Source: Spirosoma aerolatum
GTDB lineage: Bacteria; Bacteroidota; Bacteroidia; Cytophagales; Spirosomataceae
Direction: 5' to 3'
NCBI RefSeq assembly: GCF_002056795.1
Contig: NZ_CP020104.1
Location: 2,119,001-2,183,000 of the forward strand
Length of the DNA: 64,000 nucleotides
The notes under the pieces are model-generated. The model was not told where the DNA came from, did no database searches, and saw nothing but the letters and a program-made list of their open reading frames with translations. Positions 37,343 through 46,109 of the stretch are shown here, one piece after another. A program made the translations under genes and the position numbers. The number at the start of each line of letters is the position of its first letter. Position 1 is the first letter of the stretch.

Positions 37343-39562
37343 ATGCAGCTAGTTCCTAAAGTGATTCAGAAAGCCGTCCGGCAACGATTAATGGAGTCGA
37401 TTCCGGACCAACAGGAAACGCTAAAGAAAATTGAGGAAGGTAAGCCACTTGAGGCTGAGAAAGACGAAAACCGAAAATTGGCTTATATTCAGCGACAGGT
37501 TAAATGCAGTTTATCGGTTGCCCGTCGGATTGCAGATAGAGAAGATCCTGCCAATCTGCCGCTCAATGACGACCAGCGGAACAAAGCGGAGAGCTTGCAG
37601 GGAGATACTGCTGATTTTGTACCCATCTGTTTTCTGGATATAGGCCGGGCTGCGTCCCGTTCGGTAGCTATTGTTACGCTGCCCGACCGCTCGCCTAAAG
37701 GAACCGGCTTTATGGTTTCGCCAAGTCTTTTTCTCACCAATCAGCACGTTATACCCTCTTCGGCCGATGCCCGTAACCGGCTGATCGAGTTTACCTATGA
37801 ACTTGATCCCGATAAACAGACCACCCCCGTCACCCAGTTTCAGCTTGATCCCGATACGTTTTATCTCAATGATTCAATCGACGATCTGGACTATGCTCTC
37901 GTGGCAATAGGGCCGAAGCGTAATGGGCCTCTATCGGTTAGCGAGCTGGGCTTTTTGCCACTTGTCGATGCGAATGATAAATGGATTACGGCAGGATTTG
38001 TTAATATCATACAGCATCCTAACGGAGAATTTAAACAGTTGGTTGTTCGCGAAAACCGAATTACAACCCACAGCAACAATACGCTGATTTATGGTACAGA
38101 TACATTGCCCGGATCGTCAGGATCCCCCGTATTTAATGACGACTGGGAGGTGCTGGCTCTCCATCATTGGGGTGAACCGCACCGGGCTATCGCTGATTTA
38201 CGTTCGGATGGCCTGCCTATTCCGGGTTTGGGAAACGAAGGCATTCGGATAAGTGCAATTATTAAGGAACTGATTGATAAACTGCCAACTTTAACGAAAG
38301 CGCAACAGAATCTGCTTAGTGAGGCTCTCAACCCAGGGTTTCGCCATCCTAGTCTGTTAGGCGCTTCCGTTCGCCAGCCGGAGGCTACTCGTGCCATACT
38401 GCCTGATCCTCCGCCTGATCCTAAACCCCAACTCTCTAAAACCCCCCAAGCTATGTTGTACAATGCCAGTAATGGAACGGTTTCGTTTACAGTACCTATC
38501 ACTATTTCATTGAGTTTTGGTCAGGTAGAACAAACAGTACGAGCGGTATCGCCCGAAAAAAATGAACCTCAGGAGGTATCACCCGAAGACCCGGGTGCTG
38601 CTGAGGCTATTGTGTTTAAGCCTGCCCCTGACTATAGTAATCGAAAAGGATACGATCCCACCTTTTTGGGCATTGTCTTGCCTTTACCAGGCTTAACAGG
38701 TACACAACCAGATCTGGCTGCTATTAATAAGCAAGCCCTGCCCAACCGGCCTTTTGAGTTTACATACCAGAATTTTAGCCTGGTCATGAATAAGAAGCGT
38801 AGACTTCCGTTTTTTACAGCCGTTAATATCGATGGCGGATCCGTCGTGCAAATTAATCGCCAGACGGGGGCCATTACCCGAAACGAAAGTGAAGGGTTGG
38901 AAGAAGCCCGGGAAACCTGGTATGATGATCCCCGTATTGATCCGAAGGAAACGACTCAGGATACACTTTATCGAACGGCGGACTTTCGTATTTTCCAACG
39001 TGGGCATCTGGTTAAACGTACCGACCCCTCGTGGGGAGGAGCAGAACGGGCGTTCAAAGGCCAGTCCGACACATTTCATTTTACAAACTGTAGTCCGCAA
39101 CACGAAAAATTTAACCCTATCAATACGCGTTGGGCGGGTGTTGAAGATTGGATTACCCGAGTAAGCGATAATGAAAACATTCGGGTAACTGTGTTTAGTG
39201 GGCCTGTTTTTGGCGACAATGATCCGCTTTTCAGCAATTTACCCGTCCCTAAGCAGTTTTGGAAAGTGATTGTTTGGTCTGAGAATGGCAAAATTCGATC
39301 AACCAGTATTTTGGCCGATCAGGGCGATTTACTACAGGCGGCTCAATCGGGAAGGGAAGGTCTTGATGATCCGAATGCTGATTCCAGAAATAAGTTTCCT
39401 AAAACATATCATGTTTCGATCAAAACTATTGAAAAGCTAACGGGGCTGGATTTTGGAAATGATGTTCGACGGGGTGATTCGGCTCCACGCGGGGGGGAGT
39501 CATTGGAGTTTTCGGACGTCACTCAGTTACAGCCGATTGTTTTTCCTGATAAGGGGTATTAA
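37343..39562 (+). CDS. Trypsin-like protease / NUC-type DNA/RNA endonuclease fusion
   Basis: 739 residues, no signal peptide. Residues 1-90 are a small helical domain; 95-320 a trypsin-like peptidase with His135 (LTNQHVI), Asp183 (DLDYALV) and Ser259 (PGSSGSPVF); a proline-rich linker (about 345-430) follows; then a NUC/EndoG-type nuclease at about 440-720. The usual DRGH motif reads QRGH (Gln552-His555), with the general-base His kept, and NCSPQHEKFN gives the metal-binding Asn591. Both active sites look usable. Fusions of protease and nuclease without export signals are known from bacterial conflict and programmed-death systems; that role here is inference. The single gene starts 685 bases from the kinase gene. 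Confidence 0.9.
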   Translation: MQLVPKVIQKAVRQRLMESIPDQQETLKKIEEGKPLEAEKDENRKLAYIQRQVKCSLSVARRIADREDPANLPLNDDQRNKAESLQGDTADFVPICFLDIGRAASRSVAIVTLPDRSPKGTGFMVSPSLFLTNQHVIPSSADARNRLIEFTYELDPDKQTTPVTQFQLDPDTFYLNDSIDDLDYALVAIGPKRNGPLSVSELGFLPLVDANDKWITAGFVNIIQHPNGEFKQLVVRENRITTHSNNTLIYGTDTLPGSSGSPVFNDDWEVLALHHWGEPHRAIADLRSDGLPIPGLGNEGIRISAIIKELIDKLPTLTKAQQNLLSEALNPGFRHPSLLGASVRQPEATRAILPDPPPDPKPQLSKTPQAMLYNASNGTVSFTVPITISLSFGQVEQTVRAVSPEKNEPQEVSPEDPGAAEAIVFKPAPDYSNRKGYDPTFLGIVLPLPGLTGTQPDLAAINKQALPNRPFEFTYQNFSLVMNKKRRLPFFTAVNIDGGSVVQINRQTGAITRNESEGLEEARETWYDDPRIDPKETTQDTLYRTADFRIFQRGHLVKRTDPSWGGAERAFKGQSDTFHFTNCSPQHEKFNPINTRWAGVEDWITRVSDNENIRVTVFSGPVFGDNDPLFSNLPVPKQFWKVIVWSENGKIRSTSILADQGDLLQAAQSGREGLDDPNADSRNKFPKTYHVSIKTIEKLTGLDFGNDVRRGDSAPRGGESLEFSDVTQLQPIVFPDKGY

Positions 39563-39769
39563 TGCGCTCCGAAATGCTCACTTCCAGAATACAGAAGTTA
39601 CCCTAAGCGGACGGCATGTCGAGTGTTACTTCGACCAATAGGGAAGAATGAGCTACCCACTAAGTTGAATGGAATCCAATTTGTGGGATTTCGTTCGGCT
39701 TGGTAGTATGTAATTGCTGTGTAGTAATGGTTTGTAAACGAGTGATTTAAGGCCTATGCGCCTAATAGG

Positions 39770-39789
39770 AGGTACAAATAGTGTTCAAA
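39770..39789 (+). repeat. 20-bp direct repeat, left copy
   Basis: AGGTACAAATAGTGTTCAAA; an identical copy lies at 41261-41280. The pair brackets the LytTR relic and the stress-protein gene (1.49 kb apart). Could mark a duplication or a former mobile segment, or be two binding sites for one regulator. Confidence 0.75.
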
Positions 39790-39799
39790 ATTTGAACAC
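39781..39799. promoter_or_regulatory. Operator-like palindrome
   Basis: GTGTTCAAA-A-TTTGAACAC, a perfect 9-bp dyad around one base. Only its left half is kept in the second repeat copy at 41261. It precedes the LytTR relic and may have been its operator (inference). Confidence 0.6.
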
Positions 39800-40090
39800 T
39801 GAACAGAAATAAGACTTATAAGTAAGTTTCCGGGTTAGTACCTCGTTTGCTTCCAATTATTAAAAGCCGCTTAGCAGCATCAGTGTATGAGCAGCAGCAC
39901 CTTTACTTAGGGTAAATTAACGCATATGTTCTGCTCGCCATATTTATTGAGCCCACTTGATCGGGTAGCTCCGAGTGGAGGCATACCGTGATTGGAGCTG
40001 TATCACGATTGAGGGAGCATTTGGAAAATCATTCTCCATATCAACCAAACCGAAATCGTATAGGTAGTTCCCATTCTTCCCTGTGTCTGA

Positions 40091-40279
40091 ATGTCAAATT
40101 CACTGGAAGCTCAGTTACTTGCCAACCAGTTTGTTCGGATTCATCGATCATTTATTGTAGCGGTTTCGGCGATCACTAGCTATGCACCCCGCCACGTTAA
40201 AATCGCTGGTCTGAAGCTACCCATCGGCCGACTCTATCAGAAGGATGTTGAACGGATACTAGATGTATCGAAGCGGTAA
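40091..40279 (+). pseudogene. LytTR DNA-binding domain fragment
   Basis: 62 codons encoding the C-terminal part of a LytTR domain: LEAQLLANQFVRIHRSFIVA, then LKLPIGRLYQKDVERIL. An in-frame stop sits directly before the ATG, and no receiver domain or first half of LytTR is found in any frame upstream, so this is a remnant of a LytR/AlgR-type response regulator rather than a complete gene. It might still be translated as a short peptide. Confidence 0.75.
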
Positions 40280-40323
40280 TTATGTACGCTAAAGGCGCTA
40301 CATGGTAGTTTTTCATCAACCAA

Positions 40324-40385
40324 CGTTCGTCAATTTGGGCAATACCATTACAGTTTATAAATAGTATTGCCCGAATCGACGAGCG
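40324..40385. terminator. Bidirectional terminator-like hairpin
   Basis: Arms 40328-40345 and 40364-40381 pair over 18 bases with one mismatch and one G-T pair; weaker pairing continues outward. It lies between the LytTR fragment (+) and the convergent gene ending at 40412. Confidence 0.65.
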
Positions 40386-40411
40386 GCTACTGAGCGACTA
40401 GTTTTTATTTT

Positions 40412-40948
40412 TTATACACTTAATTTACCCTCAATTGAGTCATCTAAGGTTTTTCCCATAATCGCACCGGCAGCCATTTTGACAAAGGCTATCGCATTCC
40501 CGTGTTTATTGTCCCAATAATAGCCCTCACGCGTGTCCACTTTGATCACCGTAATACGCGGATCGTCCTCTCCTTCGGTAAACCACGTTTTTAACAGCGG
40601 CTCCCAGAGTTCTTTGATGAGGGTTTTATCTTTCGATATAGTGGCCTCACCATAGATACTCAGAAAATCGGAATGGGCCGAGCCCTGAAATAAAAGGTGA
40701 ACTCGATGGTCAAGCTGTATCTCCGCATTTTTATGACTATCGTCGGCGCTCAGGAACCAGAAATTACCGGCTTCATCCACCTTTTGCACCGACATTGGCC
40801 TAGTTGTCAAGGGTTGGCCTGAGGTGATTTTCGTACAGAAATAACAGGTCTTATTCTGGTCTACCAATTCCTTGATTTTCTTTCCGGCTTCGGTCCCATT
40901 CAGATCCTGGTGATTGGTTTCGGGTTGTTCTTGATTAATGCTATCCAT
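40412..40948 (-). CDS. Pyridoxamine 5'-phosphate oxidase-fold protein (general stress protein 26 type)
   Basis: I start at the ATG at 40946-40948 (MDSINQEQPE); the frame extends to 41002, but those 18 residues are not typical. The 178-residue product has the split-barrel flavin fold: CYFCTKITSGQPLTTRPMSV, NFWFLSADDSHKNAEIQ, VHLLFQGSAHSDFLSIYGEA and PRITVIKVDTREGYYWD, which match the COG3871 stress proteins. Members bind FMN, FAD or F420 and may act in redox stress. Single gene, cytoplasmic. Confidence 0.9.
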   Translation of the reverse strand: MDSINQEQPETNHQDLNGTEAGKKIKELVDQNKTCYFCTKITSGQPLTTRPMSVQKVDEAGNFWFLSADDSHKNAEIQLDHRVHLLFQGSAHSDFLSIYGEATISKDKTLIKELWEPLLKTWFTEGEDDPRITVIKVDTREGYYWDNKHGNAIAFVKMAAGAIMGKTLDDSIEGKLSV

Positions 40949-41587
40949 AACGTTTTTGATTCGTGTAGACTTGTTTCCAGGGCTAACAATCTGTTGAACC
41001 AACCGTCTTTGGAAAAAACCTTACTACTAATTTTCTTTATTTAATGGCGACACTATCATTTTTAGTAGGGGTCTTGAGAGTAGACGTAACGACTTTCTTA
41101 TCCATGAGTTGCCTTGAGCAAAACCAACCTTTTCAGGACGGGACCCGGCATCAAAAGCCCATTTTCAGGGCTTTAAGCACGCTTACTTTCCGATACAGAA
41201 AGTAATACTGTTAGATAAGTAATTGATTATTAGAAATTTATATGTAATATATTTTGTATAAGGTACAAATAGTGTTCAAAAAATGTATAATTTTTATCAT
41301 TCATCTACTTTTATCGCCAGATTATAATTTATTATTTTGTTGAGCAACAGAATCATAAGTTGTCAAGCATATCAGAAACTTCTGTTGCTTCATGAAACAG
41401 CTCCTTACTTGTTTAGCGCGCCTAAGGCTAACGACAATTATTGAAACCCCAACCCTGGTTGATTGTCCTAGTATCCGCTCTTCTACTGGCATAATTGGTA
41501 TTGACGCTGTGGGGTGTATCGGGAAGGGGAAACAGGCTGAGTAAGAAATCTGGAAAGGAGGATAATTGCTTAACTATATGTAATCAA
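40949..41587. other. Intergenic region, AT-rich to the right
   Basis: No gene seen. The right copy of the 20-bp repeat is at 41261-41280. A frame from a TTG at 41495 runs into the next gene but its first 31 codons have no support. Confidence 0.5.
41261..41280 (+). repeat. 20-bp direct repeat, right copy
   Basis: Identical to 39770-39789. Here the sequence after GTGTTCAAA is AAATGTATAA, so the palindrome of the left copy is not complete. Confidence 0.75.
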
Positions 41588-42064
41588 ATGACCCTTTATT
41601 CTGTTAATTGCTACATAAAGTATTACATTCAAAAAGTCTATTATAACGATATACATTTTGTTTGGTGTAGTGACCAATATGATAGCCGAAAGGAGCCAGC
41701 CCATTCTCCGTCCTCATTAGTACCACCAACCTCAAACCCGGCTGAGATATATAATGACTTAAAAGAGGCTGTCAGACGGGGTGATCGTCATAATTATAAA
41801 ATACTGGAACAACGAACCAATTTGAAAAACTATGCGGCCAAATCTGCGTCAAATGGTACAATAACCGATGATCAACGAGATGAGATCATTTACTTAGCCG
41901 ATTCCGATCTAAATGATATATGGAGACCCCTGGTTTATGTTATTCCAAAAGCCGCCGTACTCTCCCGGATTGAATTAGTACCTTTGGCCCAGCGAGCAGG
42001 CATGGGGCCAGAGTATAGGATTAAAGATTTAAAAGGTACTGAGTTTACCATAATTGAACCTTAA
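41588..42064 (+). CDS. Unknown protein, first gene of an AT-rich two-gene unit
   Basis: The ATG at 41588 is chosen (MTLYSVNCYIKYYIQ); the longer frame would need a TTG. 158 residues, soluble. Features that look conserved rather than random: VYYNDIHFVWCSDQYDS, a Pro-rich turn, EIYNDLKEAVRRGDRHNYKI, then DEIIYLADSDLNDIWRPLVYVIPKAAVL. I do not recognise a named family. The next gene starts one base after its stop, so the two are translationally coupled. Composition and setting (IS element, nuclease relic, umuDC) suggest an acquired defence or conflict module (inference). Confidence 0.7.
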   Translation: MTLYSVNCYIKYYIQKVYYNDIHFVWCSDQYDSRKEPAHSPSSLVPPTSNPAEIYNDLKEAVRRGDRHNYKILEQRTNLKNYAAKSASNGTITDDQRDEIIYLADSDLNDIWRPLVYVIPKAAVLSRIELVPLAQRAGMGPEYRIKDLKGTEFTIIEP

Positions 42065-42065
42065 T

Positions 42066-42983
42066 ATGCTTCAGTCACTAAAAAGTTTTAGCTCTGATTT
42101 CTCCCAAAAAGTATTAGTTGTTTTGGGGGAAAAATTTATAACAGACCCATTAGGTGAAAAAGCAACTTATGACATTGATCCATTAATAATTGAAAGCACT
42201 TTGCAAGAGATTAAAAACAGGATGCATATTCGTGAAAATGAATTGAGTGAAAAGTCTAAATCGAAAATATTGAATTTTATATCCGATGAAATTACATCTG
42301 TAACTCTAAAACCTTTTCAAAAGCAAAAAGCAAAAGAAAGGTTAGGCGATAAAGGTTTACTGGCTTTGAAAGATTATAAATTAGTTTTAACCAGCATAAC
42401 ACCAACTTTTCAGTTATTAGGAGTCAGCCCAGCCCATATAAAAGACGCCTTTCAATTCCACGATAAATATTATCATGTAGAAAATCCTAAAACACCTGTT
42501 ACATTTTTCTCTAAATTAATTAAAACTGATAAGTCAGAAAATAATTTTATAGTATTTGTTTTGGCAGATAGAGATGGCGATTTACTAGTTGTCAGAGCTG
42601 CTTGGCGTGTTTACTTATCTGATGTAAACATTTCTGAAGACTACAATATTTCCCAGCTACTAGATATTTTTTTGGATCGCTATGGTATGTTAATCAAGAC
42701 TCCTACGACAAACTGGTCAAAGCTAATATGGTTTGATTTAAGCAGATATAATACAAATCAAGATATTGAAGTCTGGAATCAGGAAAGTTTGACAGATCAT
42801 CGTTTTTTAAAAATCGCAACTCGAAAGAGAGCGCCAAGCTTTGGATTAATCGAGGTGTTTTGTATTTACGCCGTTGACATAGAAAAATATTTAGCTGACC
42901 TAATTAAACATGGAGCTGTGGGAAATGATTTATTGGATAAGAAAAAATATCCAATAGGCTATTTTCATTTCTCTACTTATTGA
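42066..42983 (+). CDS. Unknown protein, second gene of AT-rich unit, 3' end altered by IS630 insertion
   Basis: The ATG at 42066 lies one base after the upstream stop. 305 residues, very AT-rich, no signal peptide, no family recognised. Mostly helical in the first third; a mixed region with FIVFVLADRDGDLLVVRAAW and NWSKLIWFDLSRYN follows. The IS630 element begins at 42980, inside the last codons: its first bases supply the present stop TGA. Removing the IS and one TA restores a TAA one codon earlier, so only one Tyr was added and the protein is in effect intact. Confidence 0.7.
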   Translation: MLQSLKSFSSDFSQKVLVVLGEKFITDPLGEKATYDIDPLIIESTLQEIKNRMHIRENELSEKSKSKILNFISDEITSVTLKPFQKQKAKERLGDKGLLALKDYKLVLTSITPTFQLLGVSPAHIKDAFQFHDKYYHVENPKTPVTFFSKLIKTDKSENNFIVFVLADRDGDLLVVRAAWRVYLSDVNISEDYNISQLLDIFLDRYGMLIKTPTTNWSKLIWFDLSRYNTNQDIEVWNQESLTDHRFLKIATRKRAPSFGLIEVFCIYAVDIEKYLADLIKHGAVGNDLLDKKKYPIGYFHFSTY

Positions 42984-42991
42984 TGCGTGAA

Positions 42992-43579
42992 TTAGTTTGT
43001 AATGAAGGCTATTTCCTCTTTGTTGAAAAAAGCCTTAACTAACTCATGATTGGCTTGTAGATGTTTAATTTGTTCACGAATCGCAATTGTTAGCTCATCT
43101 AAATTAGTGAACACCTGATTCTTTAACTGACCTTTCAGGTAGCTCCAGATCAGTTCTACTGGATTCAGCTCTGGGCTGTAAGCCGGTAAACGCTCTAAAT
43201 GAACTCGGTTTGGACGTGCTTTCAAAAAAGCTTTGACGGCCTCGCTGCGGTGGATGGCAGCCCCATCCCAGATCACCAGCATATTTCGTTTGCGATAACG
43301 CCCGCACAGCATAGTGAGGAACCAGACAATATCTTCACCCGTAAACGGCTGGTCTTGCCCCGCTACATAGATACGACCGTTAGGCGCAATAGCAGCGATC
43401 AAACTTAGATGAGCCCGTCCCGCTTGCTCAACTAATATCGGTGTTTGCCCCCGAGGGGCCCATGTGTTAGCCAGCATGGGTAACAAATAACAAGCCGATT
43501 CATCCACATATAAAATGACGCGCCCTTCAATTTGGGCTTTTTTTGAGTTCGGGTAAGCGTTCTTCTTTCCATTGGGCAA
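42992..43579 (-). CDS. IS630 transposase, DDE catalytic part (second frame)
   Basis: Catalytic triad seen: Asp in VILYVDESACY, Asp in MLVIWDGAAIHRS and Glu in SPELNPVELIWSYLK (DDE_3 type). The frame opens only with a TTG at 43579 and overlaps the upstream frame by 53 bases. It is +1 relative to it, and the junction is a run of seven T on the + strand (seven A in the mRNA, 43538-43544). With six A the two would be one protein. So it is made either by slippage on the A-run or is disabled by a one-base change. Confidence 0.88.
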   Translation of the reverse strand: MPNGKKNAYPNSKKAQIEGRVILYVDESACYLLPMLANTWAPRGQTPILVEQAGRAHLSLIAAIAPNGRIYVAGQDQPFTGEDIVWFLTMLCGRYRKRNMLVIWDGAAIHRSEAVKAFLKARPNRVHLERLPAYSPELNPVELIWSYLKGQLKNQVFTNLDELTIAIREQIKHLQANHELVKAFFNKEEIAFITN

Positions 43580-44000
43580 CCGCTTGAGGATCTTGTTGAT
43601 AGGCTTTGCGCTGCGGCTTCTGTCTGCTCCAGCCCACCTTTTTTAAAATCCGGCCTACTTGTGAGGGGTCATAACTGACAGCAAATAACTTTTTGATCAC
43701 CTCATTGACGCGAGGACGGGTCCATATCTGGCCCGGAAAGCCATGATGCTCAGCTCCTTTATTCAATTCCTCAACTAGTTGAGCCAGTTGCGTATTAGTC
43801 AGCTTAGCTGTAGCCCCGGCAGGTTTGCGCCAAGTCAGTGCATCTTGACCTTGCTGACGATATTTAGTTATAGTGCGACTGACCCAGCCTTGAGTTAGCC
43901 CTAAGGCCTGAGCGATATCGGCCTGTTTCCAGCCTTCTTGATGGAGAGTGGCACATCGTCGGCGCAGGACTTCATATTGGGTCTGTTGATAGCTTGCCAT
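43527..44000 (-). CDS. IS630 transposase, N-terminal DNA-binding part (first frame)
   Basis: 157 residues: helix-turn-helix (KQADIAQALGLTQGWVSRTI), then a winged-helix Rve-type linker (WTRPRVNEVIKKLFAVSYDP and LKKVGWSRQKPQRKA). It stops just after the A-run at 43538-43544, where the catalytic frame takes over. The start ATG at 43998-44000 is normal for the family. Confidence 0.88.
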   Translation of the reverse strand: MASYQQTQYEVLRRRCATLHQEGWKQADIAQALGLTQGWVSRTITKYRQQGQDALTWRKPAGATAKLTNTQLAQLVEELNKGAEHHGFPGQIWTRPRVNEVIKKLFAVSYDPSQVGRILKKVGWSRQKPQRKAYQQDPQAVAQWKEERLPELKKSPN

Positions 44001-44001
44001 A

Positions 44002-44655
44002 ATGAAGGCAAGATACGAACATTACAAACCTATTCACGGATCAATAAAGGATTTACTTTCCTTTCTGGCATTTTTAAGAAACTCTCGCCAATCTCCAGTT
44101 GTGTCAAGCTTCTTTGAGGCTAAGCATAGCGACTATACCAACATTGGCTTTGATCGTGGCCATCTCTGCCCATCAGATGATCGAGATAGTACAGGGGAGG
44201 AAAACAAGACCACGTTTACCCTGACCAACATTGTACCCCAGGCTCCGCAGCTTAATTGGCAGGCTTGGTTACGGCTGGAAGAGTACTGTCGCAACCTGGT
44301 GACGCAAGGAAATGAACTCTACATTATTGCCGGAACCTATGGCAAAGGGGGTGAAGTTGATAATGGCAAGGTGAATAGCATAGCCAGCGGCAAGCTGACC
44401 GTTCCTGCTACGCTATTGAAGGTAATAGTCGTGTTACCTGTAGGTTCGGACGATGTACACCGGATCAACGCTCAGACGCGGGTTATTGCGGTCTGGATAG
44501 GCAATACAAATACCGTAGGTGAGCAGTCGTGGGGACTTAACCGGGTTAGTGTCGATGAGGTGGAGAAGCAAACAAGTTATGATTTGCTGTCGAATGTGCC
44601 AGCGAGTGTGCAGAAAGCAATTGAAGCTAAAATCGATAAGGTAGATTTATTATAA
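44002..44655 (+). pseudogene. 5'-truncated NUC-type DNA/RNA non-specific endonuclease
   Basis: Only the C-terminal part of the nuclease is present. Seen: GFDRGHLCPSDDR with the general-base His54 (numbered from the ATG at 44002) and LTNIVPQAPQLNWQAW with metal Asn85; spacing equals that of Serratia nuclease. The first about 15 codons lie inside the IS630 end, so the present ATG is not native. Without the IS, the frame meets a stop inside the upstream gene and finds no start, so the N-terminal strands and leader were lost before or during IS arrival. Composition is more GC-rich than the AT-rich neighbours. Activity is doubtful. Confidence 0.8.
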
Positions 44656-44689
44656 ACGAATCTGAAGGCGATTGCCTTATGTTATTCGG

Positions 44690-45364
44690 CTACTTCATTC
44701 TGTTCTGCTGTTTGTCATATTTTTCAAGTAAATCAGAAACTTCTCCGTATCCGTAGTACTTTAAATAGTTAGAAAATTTTTCTTGAAACTTATTAGACTT
44801 CCGTTTTCTATAATCCAAGACTTTTAACCAATCCTTTAGATATAATTCTGCTTCTTTTTCAGTTATTATTCCATCGTCAATATATCTATTAAAGAAAGAG
44901 AAATCATCCAGGAAATTATTCAAGATGCTACGTACCCTAACCTCTGTCTCTGTATAGTCGTTTCTATTCTGATCTACTTCTAGAGCCTGTACTAGCAAAT
45001 CATCAGAAACTATTACCCACCTATCTGCACCTGTCTTATCTGTATAAAGTTCTAAAGTAGAAATATTATATCTAAAGAAATCAATAGCAAGTTTATTATC
45101 AGCTTCTGATTTAATCTTCCTTATTTCTTCAACCAAAAATTGTGTTTTCTCCCATTTTGACTTAGAGAAATTAGAGCAAGCATTTATAGACAGTGTAATC
45201 GCGGCAATGAGAATACTCGTTGTAGTTAACCAGTCCTTTAGTTCAATACGTCGCAATCTACCCCAAAAGGTCACAGCTTCTGAAGTAGATTGTTCGTTTT
45301 CTTGAACAATATTTATATACAGCGGATTGTTCTTATCAGTAACAATGGCTTGTTGCTTTCCCAT
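44690..45364 (-). CDS. Unknown membrane protein with one helix, AT-rich pair
   Basis: 224 residues. A short cytoplasmic start, one membrane helix at about 45-65 (LTTTSILIAAITLSINACS), then a long helical, charged region up to the C-terminus. No named family recognised. It starts two bases after the stop of the gene at 45367-45831, so the two form a unit. Composition is clearly AT-rich. Confidence 0.65.
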   Translation of the reverse strand: MGKQQAIVTDKNNPLYINIVQENEQSTSEAVTFWGRLRRIELKDWLTTTSILIAAITLSINACSNFSKSKWEKTQFLVEEIRKIKSEADNKLAIDFFRYNISTLELYTDKTGADRWVIVSDDLLVQALEVDQNRNDYTETEVRVRSILNNFLDDFSFFNRYIDDGIITEKEAELYLKDWLKVLDYRKRKSNKFQEKFSNYLKYYGYGEVSDLLEKYDKQQNRMK

Positions 45365-45366
45365 AG

Positions 45367-45831
45367 CTATCGTTTAAGATAAAATGTAAATGCTATATCT
45401 TTAGAAATTTTATTACCTTTTATTCCCTCAACAGAAATAATAAAATTTGTACCGGCTGTTATAGGCTTAAATGACAAATCAATATTTATTGTCTCAAGTG
45501 ATTTCTTATTGATATTTTCTGCTAAAACTTCTTCTTGCTTATCATAGCCAAAATCTTTTCTCCCGAGCTGTGTATGCATCCCCTGCCAACCAGTATATTT
45601 CAATTTAATTCTATCAATATTAATTTCCGTATTATCGCTGATTTTAAATGAAATCTTATCTTTATAATCAACGCGAATTATGTCTTTATTAGGGGCGGGA
45701 TTATTATTTATAAGTACAATTAATATTGAATGATCCAATTGGTTGCTCTTGTATAAAAACACAAGTGAATATATAGCAAAAATATAAGTTAGGTGAGCCA
45801 TGACTGAGTTTATCCAATTTGTAAAATGCAT
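45367..45831 (-). CDS. Unknown protein with N-terminal helix, AT-rich pair
   Basis: I use the ATG at 45829-45831 (MHFTNWINSVMAHL); the longer frame needs a TTG. 154 residues: one membrane helix (about 11-28), then a beta-rich domain with DYKDKISFKISDNTEINIDR and INIDLSFKPITAGTNFIISV, likely an Ig-like fold facing the periplasm. No family recognised. Coupled to the downstream gene. Confidence 0.6.
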   Translation of the reverse strand: MHFTNWINSVMAHLTYIFAIYSLVFLYKSNQLDHSILIVLINNNPAPNKDIIRVDYKDKISFKISDNTEINIDRIKLKYTGWQGMHTQLGRKDFGYDKQEEVLAENINKKSLETINIDLSFKPITAGTNFIISVEGIKGNKISKDIAFTFYLKR

Positions 45832-46109
45832 GTATTCCCTTATGGACAGCAACTACTGTAATTCTCTCCTTATATTCCAGGGGAAAAATACCCAATTTTG
45901 ATGGATGTGTATTATTCATCCATTTATTATCAAAGACAATAATTCAAACTTATCCTGTACCAGCGCCTGATTAAAGATTTCTATCTGCTGCTGAATGTGT
46001 TCTATTGAGCGTTAATTATCAGTCGGAAGCTGGCGAAGTGCTTTACTTAATTAATCCTTCTTGCCTTTACCTGAGCCCGTTCATTCCGATTCATCGTATA
46101 TACCTGGTT

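Larger units (their letters stand above)
39563..40090. other. Intergenic region with palindrome and lost regulator 5' part
   Basis: No intact gene. It holds the operator-like palindrome at 39781 and the degraded DNA upstream of the LytTR fragment at 40091. Short frames here have no family match. Confidence 0.5.
42980..44044. mobile_element. IS630-family insertion sequence, complete (1065 bp)
   Basis: Imperfect 25-bp terminal inverted repeats (22 of 25 match): TTGATGCGTGAATTAGTTTG at the left end and, reverse-complemented, TTGATCCGTGAATAGGTTTG at the right. A TA dinucleotide flanks each end (42978-42979 and 44045-44046), the target duplication of this family. It carries a two-frame transposase on the minus strand. 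Inserted at the very end of the gene at 42066. Confidence 0.92.

Noticed and set aside
39988..40179. 63-codon frame just before the LytTR fragment
   Set aside because: Different frame from the LytTR remnant and no LytTR or receiver features in it.
45704..45919. 71-codon minus-strand frame overlapping the AT-rich membrane gene
   Set aside because: It lies out of frame within the better-supported gene at 45367-45831 and its upstream edge; no own features.
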